From Desulfobacteraceae bacterium 4572_130 (GTDB lineage: Bacteria; Desulfobacterota; Desulfobacteria; Desulfobacterales; Desulfobacteraceae): a stretch of DNA of 64,000 bases. A program made the translations under genes and the position numbers. Below, piece by piece: positions 43,915 through 52,179 of this stretch. The stretch spans positions 1-64,000 of the forward strand of contig NBLN01000005.1 in assembly GCA_002084425.1 (NCBI GenBank). The letters run 5' to 3'. The notes beneath the pieces are model-generated. The model ran no database searches. It had not been told where the DNA came from and saw only the letters and a program-made list of their open reading frames with translations. Within the stretch, counting starts at the first letter, position 1. The number at the start of each line of letters is the position of its first letter.

Positions 43915-43932
43915 TTATAATTACAGATTTTT

Positions 43933-44547
43933 TTACCAGCCAATAATAGGTTCTGATGCTTCTCTTGCAATTTCTGCTTGATCTGCATACACAATTTCAG
44001 CAGTTTTAAGGTTTGTCAGGGTAAGATCTAAACTATAATAAATCATTTCTTTTCTTTTTAAACGCCAATGTTTTGGCTGTTTTTTTGCAATAGATCTTAG
44101 GGTTCCACTTAAAATATAATCAGCTCCCAACTGCCGTCCCTGTTCAATTCGCATAAAAGGGGCAACATATCCTTTATTTTGATATTGAATTTCCTTTTCT
44201 ATATTTTTTCGTTGTCCCTTATTTATAAAACGAAATTTTCCATTTCTTAAAAGCTTCATTCTTATATCATCTGTAATTCCCCCGGTATTAATATGCTCTG
44301 ATGTCTCATTGGCAATGGGATAGATAATTAAAATTGGTTTTTTTGCTGAACTTGGTAAAAAAGTGCTTAAAAGCAAGGGATTAACAAGTTTATCAACTAT
44401 TTGTTTTTTATCGGAAAAATCATAACCTGCATCATAATGAACTTCATCTGTAATATTAATATTTCGTGTGGTTGCTGAACATCCACATAATATTAAAGAA
44501 AATATTCCTACTATAAAAAATAAAAATTTAAAGTAAATTTTATTCAT
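43933..44547 (-). CDS. LpoB-like penicillin-binding-protein activator lipoprotein
   Basis: This 204-residue lipoprotein has a signal helix FKFLFFIVGIFSLIL and a lipobox ending LCGC with Cys23 (Cys at -2 is unusual but tolerated). The mature domain shows the LpoB pattern: DLVNPLL-like helix (VDKLVNPLLLSTFL), KKPILIIYPIANETSEHINT, TDDIRMKLLRNGKFRFI, GRQLGADYILSGTLRSI and SLDLTLTNLKTAEIVYADQA. In E. coli, LpoB reaches through the peptidoglycan to stimulate PBP1b. The adjacent COG3014-like gene supports this assignment. Confidence 0.85.
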   Translation of the reverse strand: MNKIYFKFLFFIVGIFSLILCGCSATTRNINITDEVHYDAGYDFSDKKQIVDKLVNPLLLSTFLPSSAKKPILIIYPIANETSEHINTGGITDDIRMKLLRNGKFRFINKGQRKNIEKEIQYQNKGYVAPFMRIEQGRQLGADYILSGTLRSIAKKQPKHWRLKRKEMIYYSLDLTLTNLKTAEIVYADQAEIAREASEPIIGW

Positions 44548-44586
44548 TTTTTTCCTCTTTACTTATGGTTAATATACTCTAAAAGG

Positions 44587-45249
44587 TCATAAATTGGGAT
44601 TTTTTAAAGAACTAAAATTTAAAATATCATTATTAATTATCACACTCCCCTGCCTTAATATTTTAAATGGCGAAACTGTTACATCAACAACTGTTGAGCC
44701 TTTTCCACCTTTAAGCTTTCCTCCGTCCAAAACCATATCAATATTAGAAATAAGTTTTAATTCTAATTCTTTAATATCACTACATCCTTTCATACCTGAA
44801 ATATTAGCACTGGTTCCTGTTATTGGCGTTCCTGCCATTTTAACAAGGGTATATGCAACAGGATGCTGGGGTATCCTTACACCTATTTTACCTGTTTTTG
44901 CTATTAATTGTTCGGGAATATCATGTTTTGCTTTAAATATAATGGTAACATCCCCAGGCCAAAATTTATCCATTAAAACTTTAGCCTGAAAAGGAATCTC
45001 CTTTACCAGTATTTTAAGATCTTGTTTTTTATTTATTAATACCAAAATAGGATTGTTTTTATCTCGTTGCTTTATTTTAAATACCTTATTAACAGCTTTT
45101 TGATTAAAAGCATCTACACCAATCCCATAAAGACATTTTGTCGGAAAAATAATAACTCCATTTTTTTTGATTATTTTGCATGCTTTTAAAAGCAATTTTT
45201 TTTCAGGACTTCTAGAATTAATTCTTACTATTTTTTTATTATTTTGCAA
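44587..45249 (-). CDS. L-threonylcarbamoyladenylate synthase (Sua5/YrdC family)
   Basis: It makes threonylcarbamoyl-AMP from threonine, bicarbonate and ATP, the first step of the universal t6A37 tRNA modification. The KxR-SxN basic pocket is recognisable: GVIIFPTKCLYGIGVDAF near residues 31-48, KQRDKNNPILVLI near 60-72 and TSANISG near 144-150. At 220 residues it is a YrdC domain without the long Sua5 C-terminal domain. The t6A made here is the substrate of MtaB, also in this window. There is a short gap to the LpoB-like gene downstream, on the same strand. Confidence 0.9.
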   Translation of the reverse strand: MQNNKKIVRINSRSPEKKLLLKACKIIKKNGVIIFPTKCLYGIGVDAFNQKAVNKVFKIKQRDKNNPILVLINKKQDLKILVKEIPFQAKVLMDKFWPGDVTIIFKAKHDIPEQLIAKTGKIGVRIPQHPVAYTLVKMAGTPITGTSANISGMKGCSDIKELELKLISNIDMVLDGGKLKGGKGSTVVDVTVSPFKILRQGSVIINNDILNFSSLKNPNL

Positions 45250-45297
45250 ATTTTCTGCCTTTATTTACAACTATTTAGCATTATATATCTACTTTTT

Positions 45298-45340
45298 TTA
45301 TATATAAAAACTTATAATTATTTAATATTTTTTCATATCA
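45298..45340 (-). repeat. Partial family B repeat
   Basis: TTATATATAAAAACTTATAA, TTATTTAATATTTTTTCATA. It resembles only the AT-rich half of the repeat; the GCC-rich half is missing. Confidence 0.45.
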
Positions 45341-45365
45341 ACTAAAAACAAATGAATAATTTCCT

Positions 45366-46295
45366 TTATTTTTCCATTGCAAGGGCAATCAATTTATCAA
45401 GAAGTTTTGAAAAAGAAAAACCTGCCTTTTCAGCGGCCTGGGGATAAAGACTAGTTTTTGTCATGCCCGGAATTGTATTAGTTTCAAGCACATAAATTTC
45501 TTCATTAAAAAGAATCATGTCAGTTCTACTGTATCCCTTTAAAAAAAGAGCTTTGTGAGCATCCAGAGCATATTCTTGTACCTTATTTTTTATCTTATCT
45601 TTAATGCGTGCAGGACAAATTTCCTGAGTTGCACCTTTTATATATTTTGCTTTATAATCAAAAAAATCATAATTCTTATTTGGAATAATTTCAATAACAG
45701 GCAACGAAATAAGGTTTTTATTTCCAAGAACTCCACAAGTAAGTTCAATTCCCTTAATATATTGTTCAAGCAGTATAAAATCATCATGCCTAAAAGCAAG
45801 TTTAATGGCTTTTTCAAATTCAGATTCCTGCTTTACAATTGTCATTCCTATACTAGAGCCTGCACAAACAGGTTTCACAACCAAAGGCAATCCTAATTTT
45901 TCAACACAAGTTGCAACATCAATATTATCGTTTTTTGTAAAATCAAGAAATTCAGGTGTAGGAATTTCTGCCTGAGTATACATTTTTTTTGAAGCAAGCT
46001 TGTTCATAGCAAGTGAACTTCCAAGAACTCCTGCACCCTGATATGGAATACCAAGAAGCTCAAGTAATCCTTGAATAGTTCCATCTTCACCATAAGGTCC
46101 ATGGAGAATTAAAAGTGCAACATCTATATTTGCTGCATGGGTAACAAGTTTTTCCAGATCTGTTTTTGGATCATATCTAGTAATTTCATATTTATTTTTA
46201 TCTAGAAATTCATACACTTGACTTCCGCTGTTAAGTGAAACTTCTCGTTCAGATGAAATGCCGCCAGATAATAATGCAAGTCTTAATTTTTCCAT
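45366..46295 (-). CDS. ddl: D-alanine--D-alanine ligase
   Basis: This is an ATP-grasp enzyme that makes the D-Ala-D-Ala dipeptide for peptidoglycan. N-terminus: LALLSGGISSEREVSLNSG (substrate loop). Then LHGPYGEDGTIQGLLELLGI (the EDG/HGxxGEDG motif), GSSLAMNKLASKKM, VVKPVCAGSSIGM (ATP loop) and LETNTIPGMTKTSLYPQAA (metal and D-Ala site near the end). At 309 residues it is standard. It is divergent from the CoA-disulfide-reductase gene, with a 319-bp gap that holds a family A repeat. Confidence 0.96.
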   Translation of the reverse strand: MEKLRLALLSGGISSEREVSLNSGSQVYEFLDKNKYEITRYDPKTDLEKLVTHAANIDVALLILHGPYGEDGTIQGLLELLGIPYQGAGVLGSSLAMNKLASKKMYTQAEIPTPEFLDFTKNDNIDVATCVEKLGLPLVVKPVCAGSSIGMTIVKQESEFEKAIKLAFRHDDFILLEQYIKGIELTCGVLGNKNLISLPVIEIIPNKNYDFFDYKAKYIKGATQEICPARIKDKIKNKVQEYALDAHKALFLKGYSRTDMILFNEEIYVLETNTIPGMTKTSLYPQAAEKAGFSFSKLLDKLIALAMEK

Positions 46296-46355
46296 AAATA
46301 TTTCCTTAAATTATGATGTATTGTTAGCGTCATAAAAATTCTTTATTTAAATTTA

Positions 46356-46432
46356 AAATTAGAAAAAACACTAAAAAGCACAAAAAAAATATAAATCCTT
46401 TTTCATATTATTTCGTGTCCTTTGTAGTTTAA
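46356..46432. repeat. Imperfect inverted repeat, family A, copy 4
   Basis: Left arm AATTAGAAAAAACACTAAAA, right arm TATTTCGTGTCCTTTGTAGT, in the ddl / CoA-disulfide-reductase intergenic region. Confidence 0.5.
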
Positions 46433-46504
46433 AATATAAAAAGGATTTTTATAACATCTTGATGTTAATACATAATAAAATAAAAATTTCTATACCAGAA
46501 ATTT

Positions 46505-46578
46505 AATTTTTTATAAAATTACCAATTTTTTATAAAATCGTCAAAAAATTAGACATACTTATTTTATGATGTTATTTT
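46505..46578 (+). promoter_or_regulatory. Promoter of the CoA-disulfide-reductase gene with upstream direct repeats
   Basis: TAGACA at 46550-46555, a 17-bp spacer and TATTTT at 46573-46578, about 37 bp before the ATG. Upstream are two exact copies of AATTTTTTATAAAAT (46505-46519 and 46524-46538), 19 bp apart (about two helical turns), which may bind a regulator. Confidence 0.45.
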
Positions 46579-46614
46579 AACCAGATGTATTAAAAAATAA
46601 AAAAAGGAGGAAAA

Positions 46615-48321
46615 ATGTCTAAAAAAATTCTTATTATTGGAGCTGTTGCCCTAGGACCTAAAGTTGCCTGTAGATTAAGACGCCTTGATCCTAATGCTGA
46701 AATAACTCTTATTGATAAAGATGAGCTTATATCCTATGGTGGATGCGGCATACCTTATTATATTGGTGGTGATATTCCTGAACTTAAAGGGCTTTACTCA
46801 ACCATTGCCCATCAAATTAGAGACACAAAATTTTTTCTTAAAAATAAAAGAGTTAATGTATTAACACAAACAAAAGCTTTATCTATAAATAGATCTGAAA
46901 AAAAACTTCTAGTACAATATTTAAAAAATAATAAACAAGAAAATTTAGAATATGATAAACTTGTAATTGCAACAGGTGCAACACCTGTAAGACCGCCATT
47001 GCCCGGAGCTGATCTCCCCAATGTCTTTGTTCTTTCAAATCTTCATCATGCTAAAAATATAAAAAAAATTATATCAAATGGAAAAGTTGAAAATGCTGTT
47101 GTAATAGGTGCCGGAGCAATTGGCATTGAAATGGCTGAAGCTTTAACTGATTTATGGGGAATTAAAACAACACTCATTGAAATGGCTGATCAGGTTCTGC
47201 CAACAGCCCTGGGAAGAAATATTTCAAAAATTCTAGAAAAGGAACTTAAAAATAATAATGTTACAGTTTTAACATCAGAAAAAGTATTACAAATAAATGG
47301 TAATATAAAAACAGGGGTTGAATCAATACAAACAACAAGCTCAAATATTCCATGTAATATGGTTATTTTAGCAGTAGGTGTTAGACCTAATTCTGAGTTG
47401 GCTGCAAATGCTGGTCTTGCTCTTGGAACAAATAAAGGAATTTTTGTTAATCAATTAATGCAAACCACTGATCCTGATATTTATGCTGGGGGAGATTGCG
47501 TAGAAATTACAAATCTTGTTAATGGACAATCAACCTTAATGCCGCTTGGTTCCCTTGCAAATAGGCAGGGACGAATAATTGCTACAAATATAAATGGAGA
47601 GTGTGAACATTTTAAAGGTACGGTAGGAACCTTTTGTATTAAAGTATTTAATATGGGATTTGCCAAGACAGGTCTTACAGTAAACCAAGCAAAAAATTCA
47701 GGTTTTGATCCTGTTTATTCAATTGTAACACAATCTGATAGAGCACACTTTTATCCTGATTCAAAATTCATGTATATGAAACTTATTGCTGATAGAAAAA
47801 CACAAAAAATATTGGGAGTAGAAGCCTGTGGACAACAAGGTGATTCTGTAAAGGCAAGAGTAGATGCAGTTGCTCCTTTATTGCAATTTAATGCAACTGT
47901 AAGTGATATAACCACAATAGAAACAGGATATGCACCACCATATGCTTCTGCAATGGATATTATAAATAATGCAGGAAATTGTCTTGATAATACTATTAAA
48001 GGAAGTCACAAACCCATTGATGTTATAGATTTTCTTAGAAAATTTAAAAATAGAAAAATTAAAGTTCTTGATGTTAGAAGCAATATTCAGGCAGCACCAT
48101 TTGTAAAAAAATATGGTGATATATGGATAAATATTCCACAAAATGAAGTTTTAGATAAACTTGATAAAATTCCAGCAAATGAACCTTTGTATATCTTGTG
48201 CGGTTCTGGACCTCGCTCCTATGAAATTCAAGTTTTGCTTGCAAGTAAAGGTATAACTAATACAAGAAATATCCAGGGAGGCTATGGAATGGTTCTTGCT
48301 GTTCAAGGACCTTTGATTTAG
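46615..48321 (+). CDS. FAD-dependent CoA-disulfide reductase-like enzyme with C-terminal rhodanese domain
   Basis: This 568-residue flavoprotein has an N-terminal FAD Rossmann motif and the single-cysteine redox motif SYGGCGIPYYIGGD with Cys44, as in CoA-disulfide reductases and persulfide reductases. The NAD(P)H Rossmann motif is VVIGAGAIGIEMAEAL near 162-177, and the YAGGDC motif binds the flavin. The last 110 residues form a rhodanese domain (KVLDVRSNIQAAPF) with active Cys529 in LCGSGPRSYE. This two-part layout is that of the CoADR-RHD/Npsr type, which reduces per- or polysulfides. That would suit a sulfur-cycling anaerobe. The AAAAAGGAGG ribosome site is strong. Confidence 0.9.
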   Translation: MSKKILIIGAVALGPKVACRLRRLDPNAEITLIDKDELISYGGCGIPYYIGGDIPELKGLYSTIAHQIRDTKFFLKNKRVNVLTQTKALSINRSEKKLLVQYLKNNKQENLEYDKLVIATGATPVRPPLPGADLPNVFVLSNLHHAKNIKKIISNGKVENAVVIGAGAIGIEMAEALTDLWGIKTTLIEMADQVLPTALGRNISKILEKELKNNNVTVLTSEKVLQINGNIKTGVESIQTTSSNIPCNMVILAVGVRPNSELAANAGLALGTNKGIFVNQLMQTTDPDIYAGGDCVEITNLVNGQSTLMPLGSLANRQGRIIATNINGECEHFKGTVGTFCIKVFNMGFAKTGLTVNQAKNSGFDPVYSIVTQSDRAHFYPDSKFMYMKLIADRKTQKILGVEACGQQGDSVKARVDAVAPLLQFNATVSDITTIETGYAPPYASAMDIINNAGNCLDNTIKGSHKPIDVIDFLRKFKNRKIKVLDVRSNIQAAPFVKKYGDIWINIPQNEVLDKLDKIPANEPLYILCGSGPRSYEIQVLLASKGITNTRNIQGGYGMVLAVQGPLI

Positions 48322-48440
48322 AATTATATGTGATAAACTTGTAAAAAAAATACTGGAATTTCAATGAAATAGATAACATCGTGCCAAGCTTCATATACAA
48401 GCTATAGTATTTCTTAAAGAAGTTTTGAAAGAATCTACAG

Positions 48441-48536
48441 CAACTACTATGAGGCAGATCTGGTTATTAGTTCTTGGTTTGCCTCACAATAAAACATAAA
48501 AAAATATTAAGTAATTATAAATTCTTTCATATAAAA
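48441..48536 (+). repeat. Dispersed intergenic repeat, family B (copy 6)
   Basis: CAACTACTATGAGGCAGATC, TTGGTTTGCCTCACAATAAA, ATATTAAGTAATTATAAATT then CTTTCATATA. It lies between two convergent genes. Confidence 0.8.
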
Positions 48537-48585
48537 ATAAATAATAAAAGTACCAATTGCAAGTTAGAGCTGGAAAAATTAATAA

Positions 48586-49554
48586 TCATAAACTGGAAAC
48601 TAGATTTTTAACTTTTATTTCAATTTTATCTCTGATTTTTCTTACCTCATTAATTGTTTTATCTGCAGGATCTGGAAGATTCCAATCTTCAATTTTACAT
48701 CCAGGTACAACAGGGCATACCTGATCACAACCCATTGTTATAATTATATTTGGTAAAATATTTTTAATTACATGGTCAAAGGAACAAGGTTTAATAAATG
48801 CAATATCAAGTCCTTTTTCAGCCATAACTTGAACTGCTTTTTTGTTAATAAATTTTGCAGGATTAGAACCTGCACTTATAACATTAATTTTATCCTGTGC
48901 AATGTTTTTTGCAAAACTTGCAGCTATTTGGCTTCTTCCTGCATTTTCTCTGCAAACAAAAAAAATTGTTTTTCTATTTTTAAAAGGCTTAAATATTTTA
49001 TTGCCAAGTTTTTTAATATCATCTTTTACATGGGGATGGTTTTCAAGCTCACCACGATGATCAATTCTGCGGTAACATAAACTATCTATAAATTCTGCGC
49101 CCAAAGCATCAAAAAAATATTTTGCAGTAAGTTTAATTCCATCAAAGAGATTTTCCCCTTTTGTTGCTCCAACAGATAAAAGAATTCCTTTTCTATTGAA
49201 CTCACCTGAATCTTTAATCTTTAATCTATATTTTCTTGACCAAAGAGTCTGCATTCTATCAATTAAAATCTTAATTTGTGCAGGAAATGTATAAAAATAT
49301 ACAGGAGTTGATAAAACAATAATATCTGCCTTTCTAAAAAAGGGAAAAATCTCTTGTTCAAAAGAATCTTTAAGAATACAAAAACCTATTTTTTCACAAG
49401 TTTTGCATCCTGTACATGGCATATATTGAAAGTCTGAAGAATTTAAAAGTTTTGTTTCAAACCCATGTTTATCAGCTTGTTTAAGAAAAAGAGAAACAAG
49501 GGCATAGGTATTTCCATTTTTTCTTGGACTTCCGTTTAATGCAAGAACATACAT
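48586..49554 (-). CDS. Fusion of an NADPH-dependent FMN reductase and a thioredoxin-type arsenate reductase
   Basis: Residues 1-185 form a flavodoxin-fold FMN reductase: LNGSPRKNGNTYAL at 7-20, the cysteine group CTGCKTCEKIGFC at 47-59 and STPVYFYTFPAQIKILIDRM. Residues about 195-322 form a low-molecular-weight phosphatase-fold ArsC: P-loop VCRENAGRSQIA with nucleophile Cys201 and Arg207, MGCDQVCPVVPGC with Cys276, Cys280 and Cys286, then WNLPDPAD. Each half is complete. A fused flavin reductase could supply electrons to recycle the ArsC disulfide instead of thioredoxin; this is inference. No arsR or arsB-like gene lies next to it. Confidence 0.85.
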   Translation of the reverse strand: MYVLALNGSPRKNGNTYALVSLFLKQADKHGFETKLLNSSDFQYMPCTGCKTCEKIGFCILKDSFEQEIFPFFRKADIIVLSTPVYFYTFPAQIKILIDRMQTLWSRKYRLKIKDSGEFNRKGILLSVGATKGENLFDGIKLTAKYFFDALGAEFIDSLCYRRIDHRGELENHPHVKDDIKKLGNKIFKPFKNRKTIFFVCRENAGRSQIAASFAKNIAQDKINVISAGSNPAKFINKKAVQVMAEKGLDIAFIKPCSFDHVIKNILPNIIITMGCDQVCPVVPGCKIEDWNLPDPADKTINEVRKIRDKIEIKVKNLVSSL

Positions 49555-49556
49555 AT

Positions 49557-49898
49557 TTATTTTTCTATTCCAAGAAGTTCAATTTCAAAAATTAAAGTTG
49601 CACCAGGTGGAATAATATTTCCAGACCCCCTATCTCCATAGCCAAGGGAAGATGGAATAAAAATTTCCCATTTTGATCCAACATTCATAAGTTTAAGAGC
49701 TTCTGAAAATCCTTTTATAACACCATTTATACTAAAAGTTGCAGGTTCACCTCTTTTATATGAAGAATCAAATTCTTTTCCATCTATTGTTGTACCTTTA
49801 TAATGACATTCTACACTAGCATTATCCTTTGGTAAAACACCTTTACCTTTTTTTATAACTTTATAGAAATGCAGCACCCTCAGCCTTATTTTCCTCAA
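49557..49898 (-). pseudogene. FKBP-type peptidyl-prolyl isomerase, C-terminal half of a split gene
   Basis: From YKVIKKGKGVLPKDNASVEC onward this is a complete FKBP domain: GTTIDGKEFDSSYKRGEP, VIKGFSEALKLMNVGSKW, SLGYGDRGSGNIIPPGATLI then FEIELL. The only in-frame start is a TTG with no ribosome site, and the first residues (MRKIRLRVLHF) are the neighbouring frame read out of phase. It is the isomerase half of the Mip/FkpA-like gene whose N-terminal half is at 49861-50211. Confidence 0.75.
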
Positions 49899-50211
49899 GA
49901 TTTTTTTTATTTAATTCCATTTGTTTTTGCCTTATTTTATTTTGAAAAATGTTTATAACCTCTTTCATTTCTTTATCTGTTAAAAGACCTTTTTTATTAA
50001 GTAAACTTGTTTTAACACCTTTAATAAACAAATCCACATTAAGATTAAAATCTTTTTTTACATTATCACCTATGTTAAAACCAAGTGCATAACTTATTTT
50101 TTCATTCTGAGTTTTTAAAATAGTCTCCTTTGCAAAGGCTTGAAATCCTGAACCAAAAATAAAAACTGAGAATAGAAAAATAAAAACTTTTTTTAAAAAA
50201 ACCATTAACAC
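49861..50211 (-). pseudogene. FKBP (Mip/FkpA-like) N-terminal export and dimerisation half of the split gene
   Basis: A signal peptide (VFLKKVFIFLFSVFIFGSGF, cleavage near AFA) is followed by the FKBP_N helical domain: KISYALGFNIGDNVKKDF, VDLFIKGVKTSLL, LTDKEMKEVINIFQNKIRQK and ENKAEGAAFL, then a stop. In intact relatives EGAAFL is followed by roughly 15 linker residues and then (L)QYKVI. Here the sequence jumps to YKVI in another frame, so a small deletion with a frame change has split the gene. The exported chaperone would be inactive unless ribosomes shift frame. Confidence 0.75.
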
Positions 50212-50300
50212 CTCCTGTAATAAATTAATAAATAATGGGCTCGTAAAAAGTCCAAAATTAAAATATAAGATAGTATTGTTCCCAACTCCATAAGACTCTG

Positions 50301-50330
50301 ATACCTTCCATATATAAATATATAAGGTAT
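50301..50330. promoter_or_regulatory. AT-rich dyad between the split FKBP gene and the HD gene
   Basis: ATACCTT (50301-50307) and AAGGTAT (50324-50330) are inverted around an ATATAT..ATATAT core. It could be an operator for the divergent genes or simply a cruciform-prone stretch. Confidence 0.25.
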
Positions 50331-50340
50331 AGTGTTTTAA

Positions 50341-50397
50341 AATCTTGAAAAAATACTATAACAAAGTAGTAGATGGAGAATTTTTACTACGCCATCA
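50341..50397 (+). repeat. Dispersed repeat, family E (copy 1)
   Basis: TTGAAAAAATACTATAACAA then AGTAGTAGATGGAGAATTTT and TACTACGCCATCAA, just upstream of the HD gene. Consensus from the five copies: CTAGAACAAAGTAAATAAAG then a TTTTTACAACGCCATC end. Confidence 0.5.
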
Positions 50398-50423
50398 ACT
50401 ATTAATTATAAGGAAAAACTTTA

Positions 50424-50975
50424 ATGAATAAAATTACAGATCTTCTTTTTGAGGCAAACATTTTAAAGGAATTACCAAGATCAGGCTATTATTTTCTTGG
50501 GTCTGGGCATGAAAATGTTGCAGAGCATTCATTTATGACAGCTTTTATTGCTTTTATAATTTCCCAAATAGTGCCTGACCTTGATTCTGAAAAACTTATT
50601 ACAATGGCTTTAATACATGATCTGCCCGAGGCAAGAACAGGAGATTTAAATTATGTACAAAAAAAATATGTAAAAAAAATGGAGGGAAAAGCAGTATCTG
50701 ATATGACTCAAGGCCTCTTATTTGGCAAGAGCATTAAAAAGCTTATAAAAGAATTCAATCAAGGTGAGACCGTTGAAGCAAAACTTGCAAATGATGCTGA
50801 TCAATTATCTTTTATTCTAGAGCTTAAAAAACTCCAAGATACTGGGGCAAAATCTCCTGAAAAATGGCTGCCTATAGTGATTAAACGTGTTAAAACTAAA
50901 ATTGGCAAAAAACTTGCTAAAAATATTATGTCTTCTAATTGGGACAACTGGTGGATGAATAATTATTCTGATTAA
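50424..50975 (+). CDS. HD-domain phosphohydrolase (YfbR/HDDC-like nucleotidase)
   Basis: This 183-residue protein has the HD motif: HENVAEHSFMTAFIAFII near residues 30-47 (first His), ALIHDLPEARTGD near 65-77 (His-Asp pair) and a later Asp in LANDADQLSFILELKK. The EH...HD...D pattern and length match the HD_3 family to which the 5'-deoxynucleotidase YfbR belongs, so a nucleotide-cleaning role is likely. It is a plus-strand single gene; the ribosome site is AAGGAAA. Confidence 0.85.
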   Translation: MNKITDLLFEANILKELPRSGYYFLGSGHENVAEHSFMTAFIAFIISQIVPDLDSEKLITMALIHDLPEARTGDLNYVQKKYVKKMEGKAVSDMTQGLLFGKSIKKLIKEFNQGETVEAKLANDADQLSFILELKKLQDTGAKSPEKWLPIVIKRVKTKIGKKLAKNIMSSNWDNWWMNNYSD

Positions 50976-51120
50976 TTAGCATGGCCAGAAACTAAAATTA
51001 TTAGTATCTGGCCATAACAAATAATGAAACACTTATAAAAATTTTAAAAAAGCCTTTATATTTTTTCTAGTGTTTTTATTAGGTTCTAATTTAGAATTTA
51101 AATCTCTATTTTATACAATT

Positions 51121-51483
51121 TTATGCAAATAAATTATCAGGTTTATATAAATGTGTACCTTCAATAACTTTAATACCTGTTTTAGCATTAATTTTTTGAA
51201 TTAAAATTTCTTTTTCAGGACAATGATCAACAATACATGGAGCTATATGAAGTTTAGTTGGTTGTTCTTTATTTTGAAAATTCCATGATGCAAGTTGTGC
51301 AAGTCGTGTAACTATACCAGTTCCAGGACATCCTCCACAACCTAGGATACCTAGAAGTTCCGCATCTTTATCATAACAGCTAAACTCGCCATTTCTTCTA
51401 TTAAATCCAACCATACACCTTGAGCAGGCTATACAAATATCATCCATTACATTGTTGCATCCAACAATTAATATTTTTTCCAT
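51121..51483 (-). CDS. CGGC-domain protein
   Basis: This 120-residue protein has a run of cysteines typical of the CGGC domain: IGCNN-like VGCNN at the start, CIACSRCMVGFNRR, LLGILGCGGCPGTGIV (the naming motif, near residues 48-63), then HIAPCIVDHCPEKE. The family is thought to bind metal and is common in anaerobes; its function is unknown. It is transcribed alone, with a family B repeat upstream. Confidence 0.88.
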   Translation of the reverse strand: MEKILIVGCNNVMDDICIACSRCMVGFNRRNGEFSCYDKDAELLGILGCGGCPGTGIVTRLAQLASWNFQNKEQPTKLHIAPCIVDHCPEKEILIQKINAKTGIKVIEGTHLYKPDNLFA

Positions 51484-51495
51484 TTTTTCACCTTT

Positions 51496-51588
51496 TTATA
51501 TGAAAGAATTTATACAACTACTACTTAATTTTTTTTCATGTTCGTTCTAAGGTAAACCAATAATCACACCTGCCTTATAGCAGTTATT
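51496..51588 (-). repeat. Dispersed intergenic repeat, family B (copy 7)
   Basis: TATATGAAAGAATTTATACA, ACTACTTAATTTTTTTTCAT, TAAGGTAAACCAATAATCAC and the end CTGCCTTATAGCAGTTATTA. Confidence 0.8.
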
Positions 51589-51612
51589 AAATAATTTTAT
51601 ATAACATCAACA

Positions 51613-52161
51613 TTACTGGCTGGGAAGAATATTTGAAAACTGATATTCCTCAACTTTTTCTCCAATTGACAGTTCATAATCATTCTCACCCCATTGCTCA
51701 ATTGTAAGATAAAAGGTCCCTGTTTTGTCATCAGCATAATCCCACTTAAAAACTTCTTTTCCTAAATCAGAATTATTTTTATAAAATAATGCTCCACCTG
51801 TTTCATCTAGATAATATTGTTTTTCCTTAAAAAAAATTGTATCAGGAGGTTTACTAAATTCTTTGATTTTGTTTATTGTTTGAATATCAAGTTGTTGAAA
51901 AGGCATTTTTTTTGTAATACACCATAAATCCTCATCATCAATTTCTCTTTCAAGAAAAATAGTTTCATCATGACTTGAAAGCTGCCATTCATAGGTAATA
52001 TCATTTTGTCCCCAATCATATCTGCCAGCTGAAATAACTTCCCATGTTTTAAGATTATAATCCACATAATACCCTTTTTTCAGGTTTGCAAGAATTAAAT
52101 CTGAAATTGGATCAGGGTCAACAGTTGTTTTTTTTCTTTTAAAAAAATCTTTTAATCCCAT
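51613..52161 (-). CDS. DUF4178-like protein in the PspA cluster
   Basis: This 182-residue soluble protein begins with MGLKDFFKRKK, then a beta-rich domain: GYYVDYNLKTWEVISAGRYD, ITYEWQLSSHDETIFLEREI, EDLWCITKKM. The YEW-L ... -LE-E- pattern is what I know from DUF4178 proteins, which accompany PspA homologues. The second half repeats a similar strand pattern (FKEKQYYLDETGGALFYK ... WDYADDKTGTFYLTIEQW). It lies 18 bp downstream of pspA on the same strand. It is likely a cytosolic partner of the PspA membrane-stress system. Confidence 0.65.
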   Translation of the reverse strand: MGLKDFFKRKKTTVDPDPISDLILANLKKGYYVDYNLKTWEVISAGRYDWGQNDITYEWQLSSHDETIFLEREIDDEDLWCITKKMPFQQLDIQTINKIKEFSKPPDTIFFKEKQYYLDETGGALFYKNNSDLGKEVFKWDYADDKTGTFYLTIEQWGENDYELSIGEKVEEYQFSNILPSQ

Positions 52162-52179
52162 TATTTTATTCCAGAGGTT

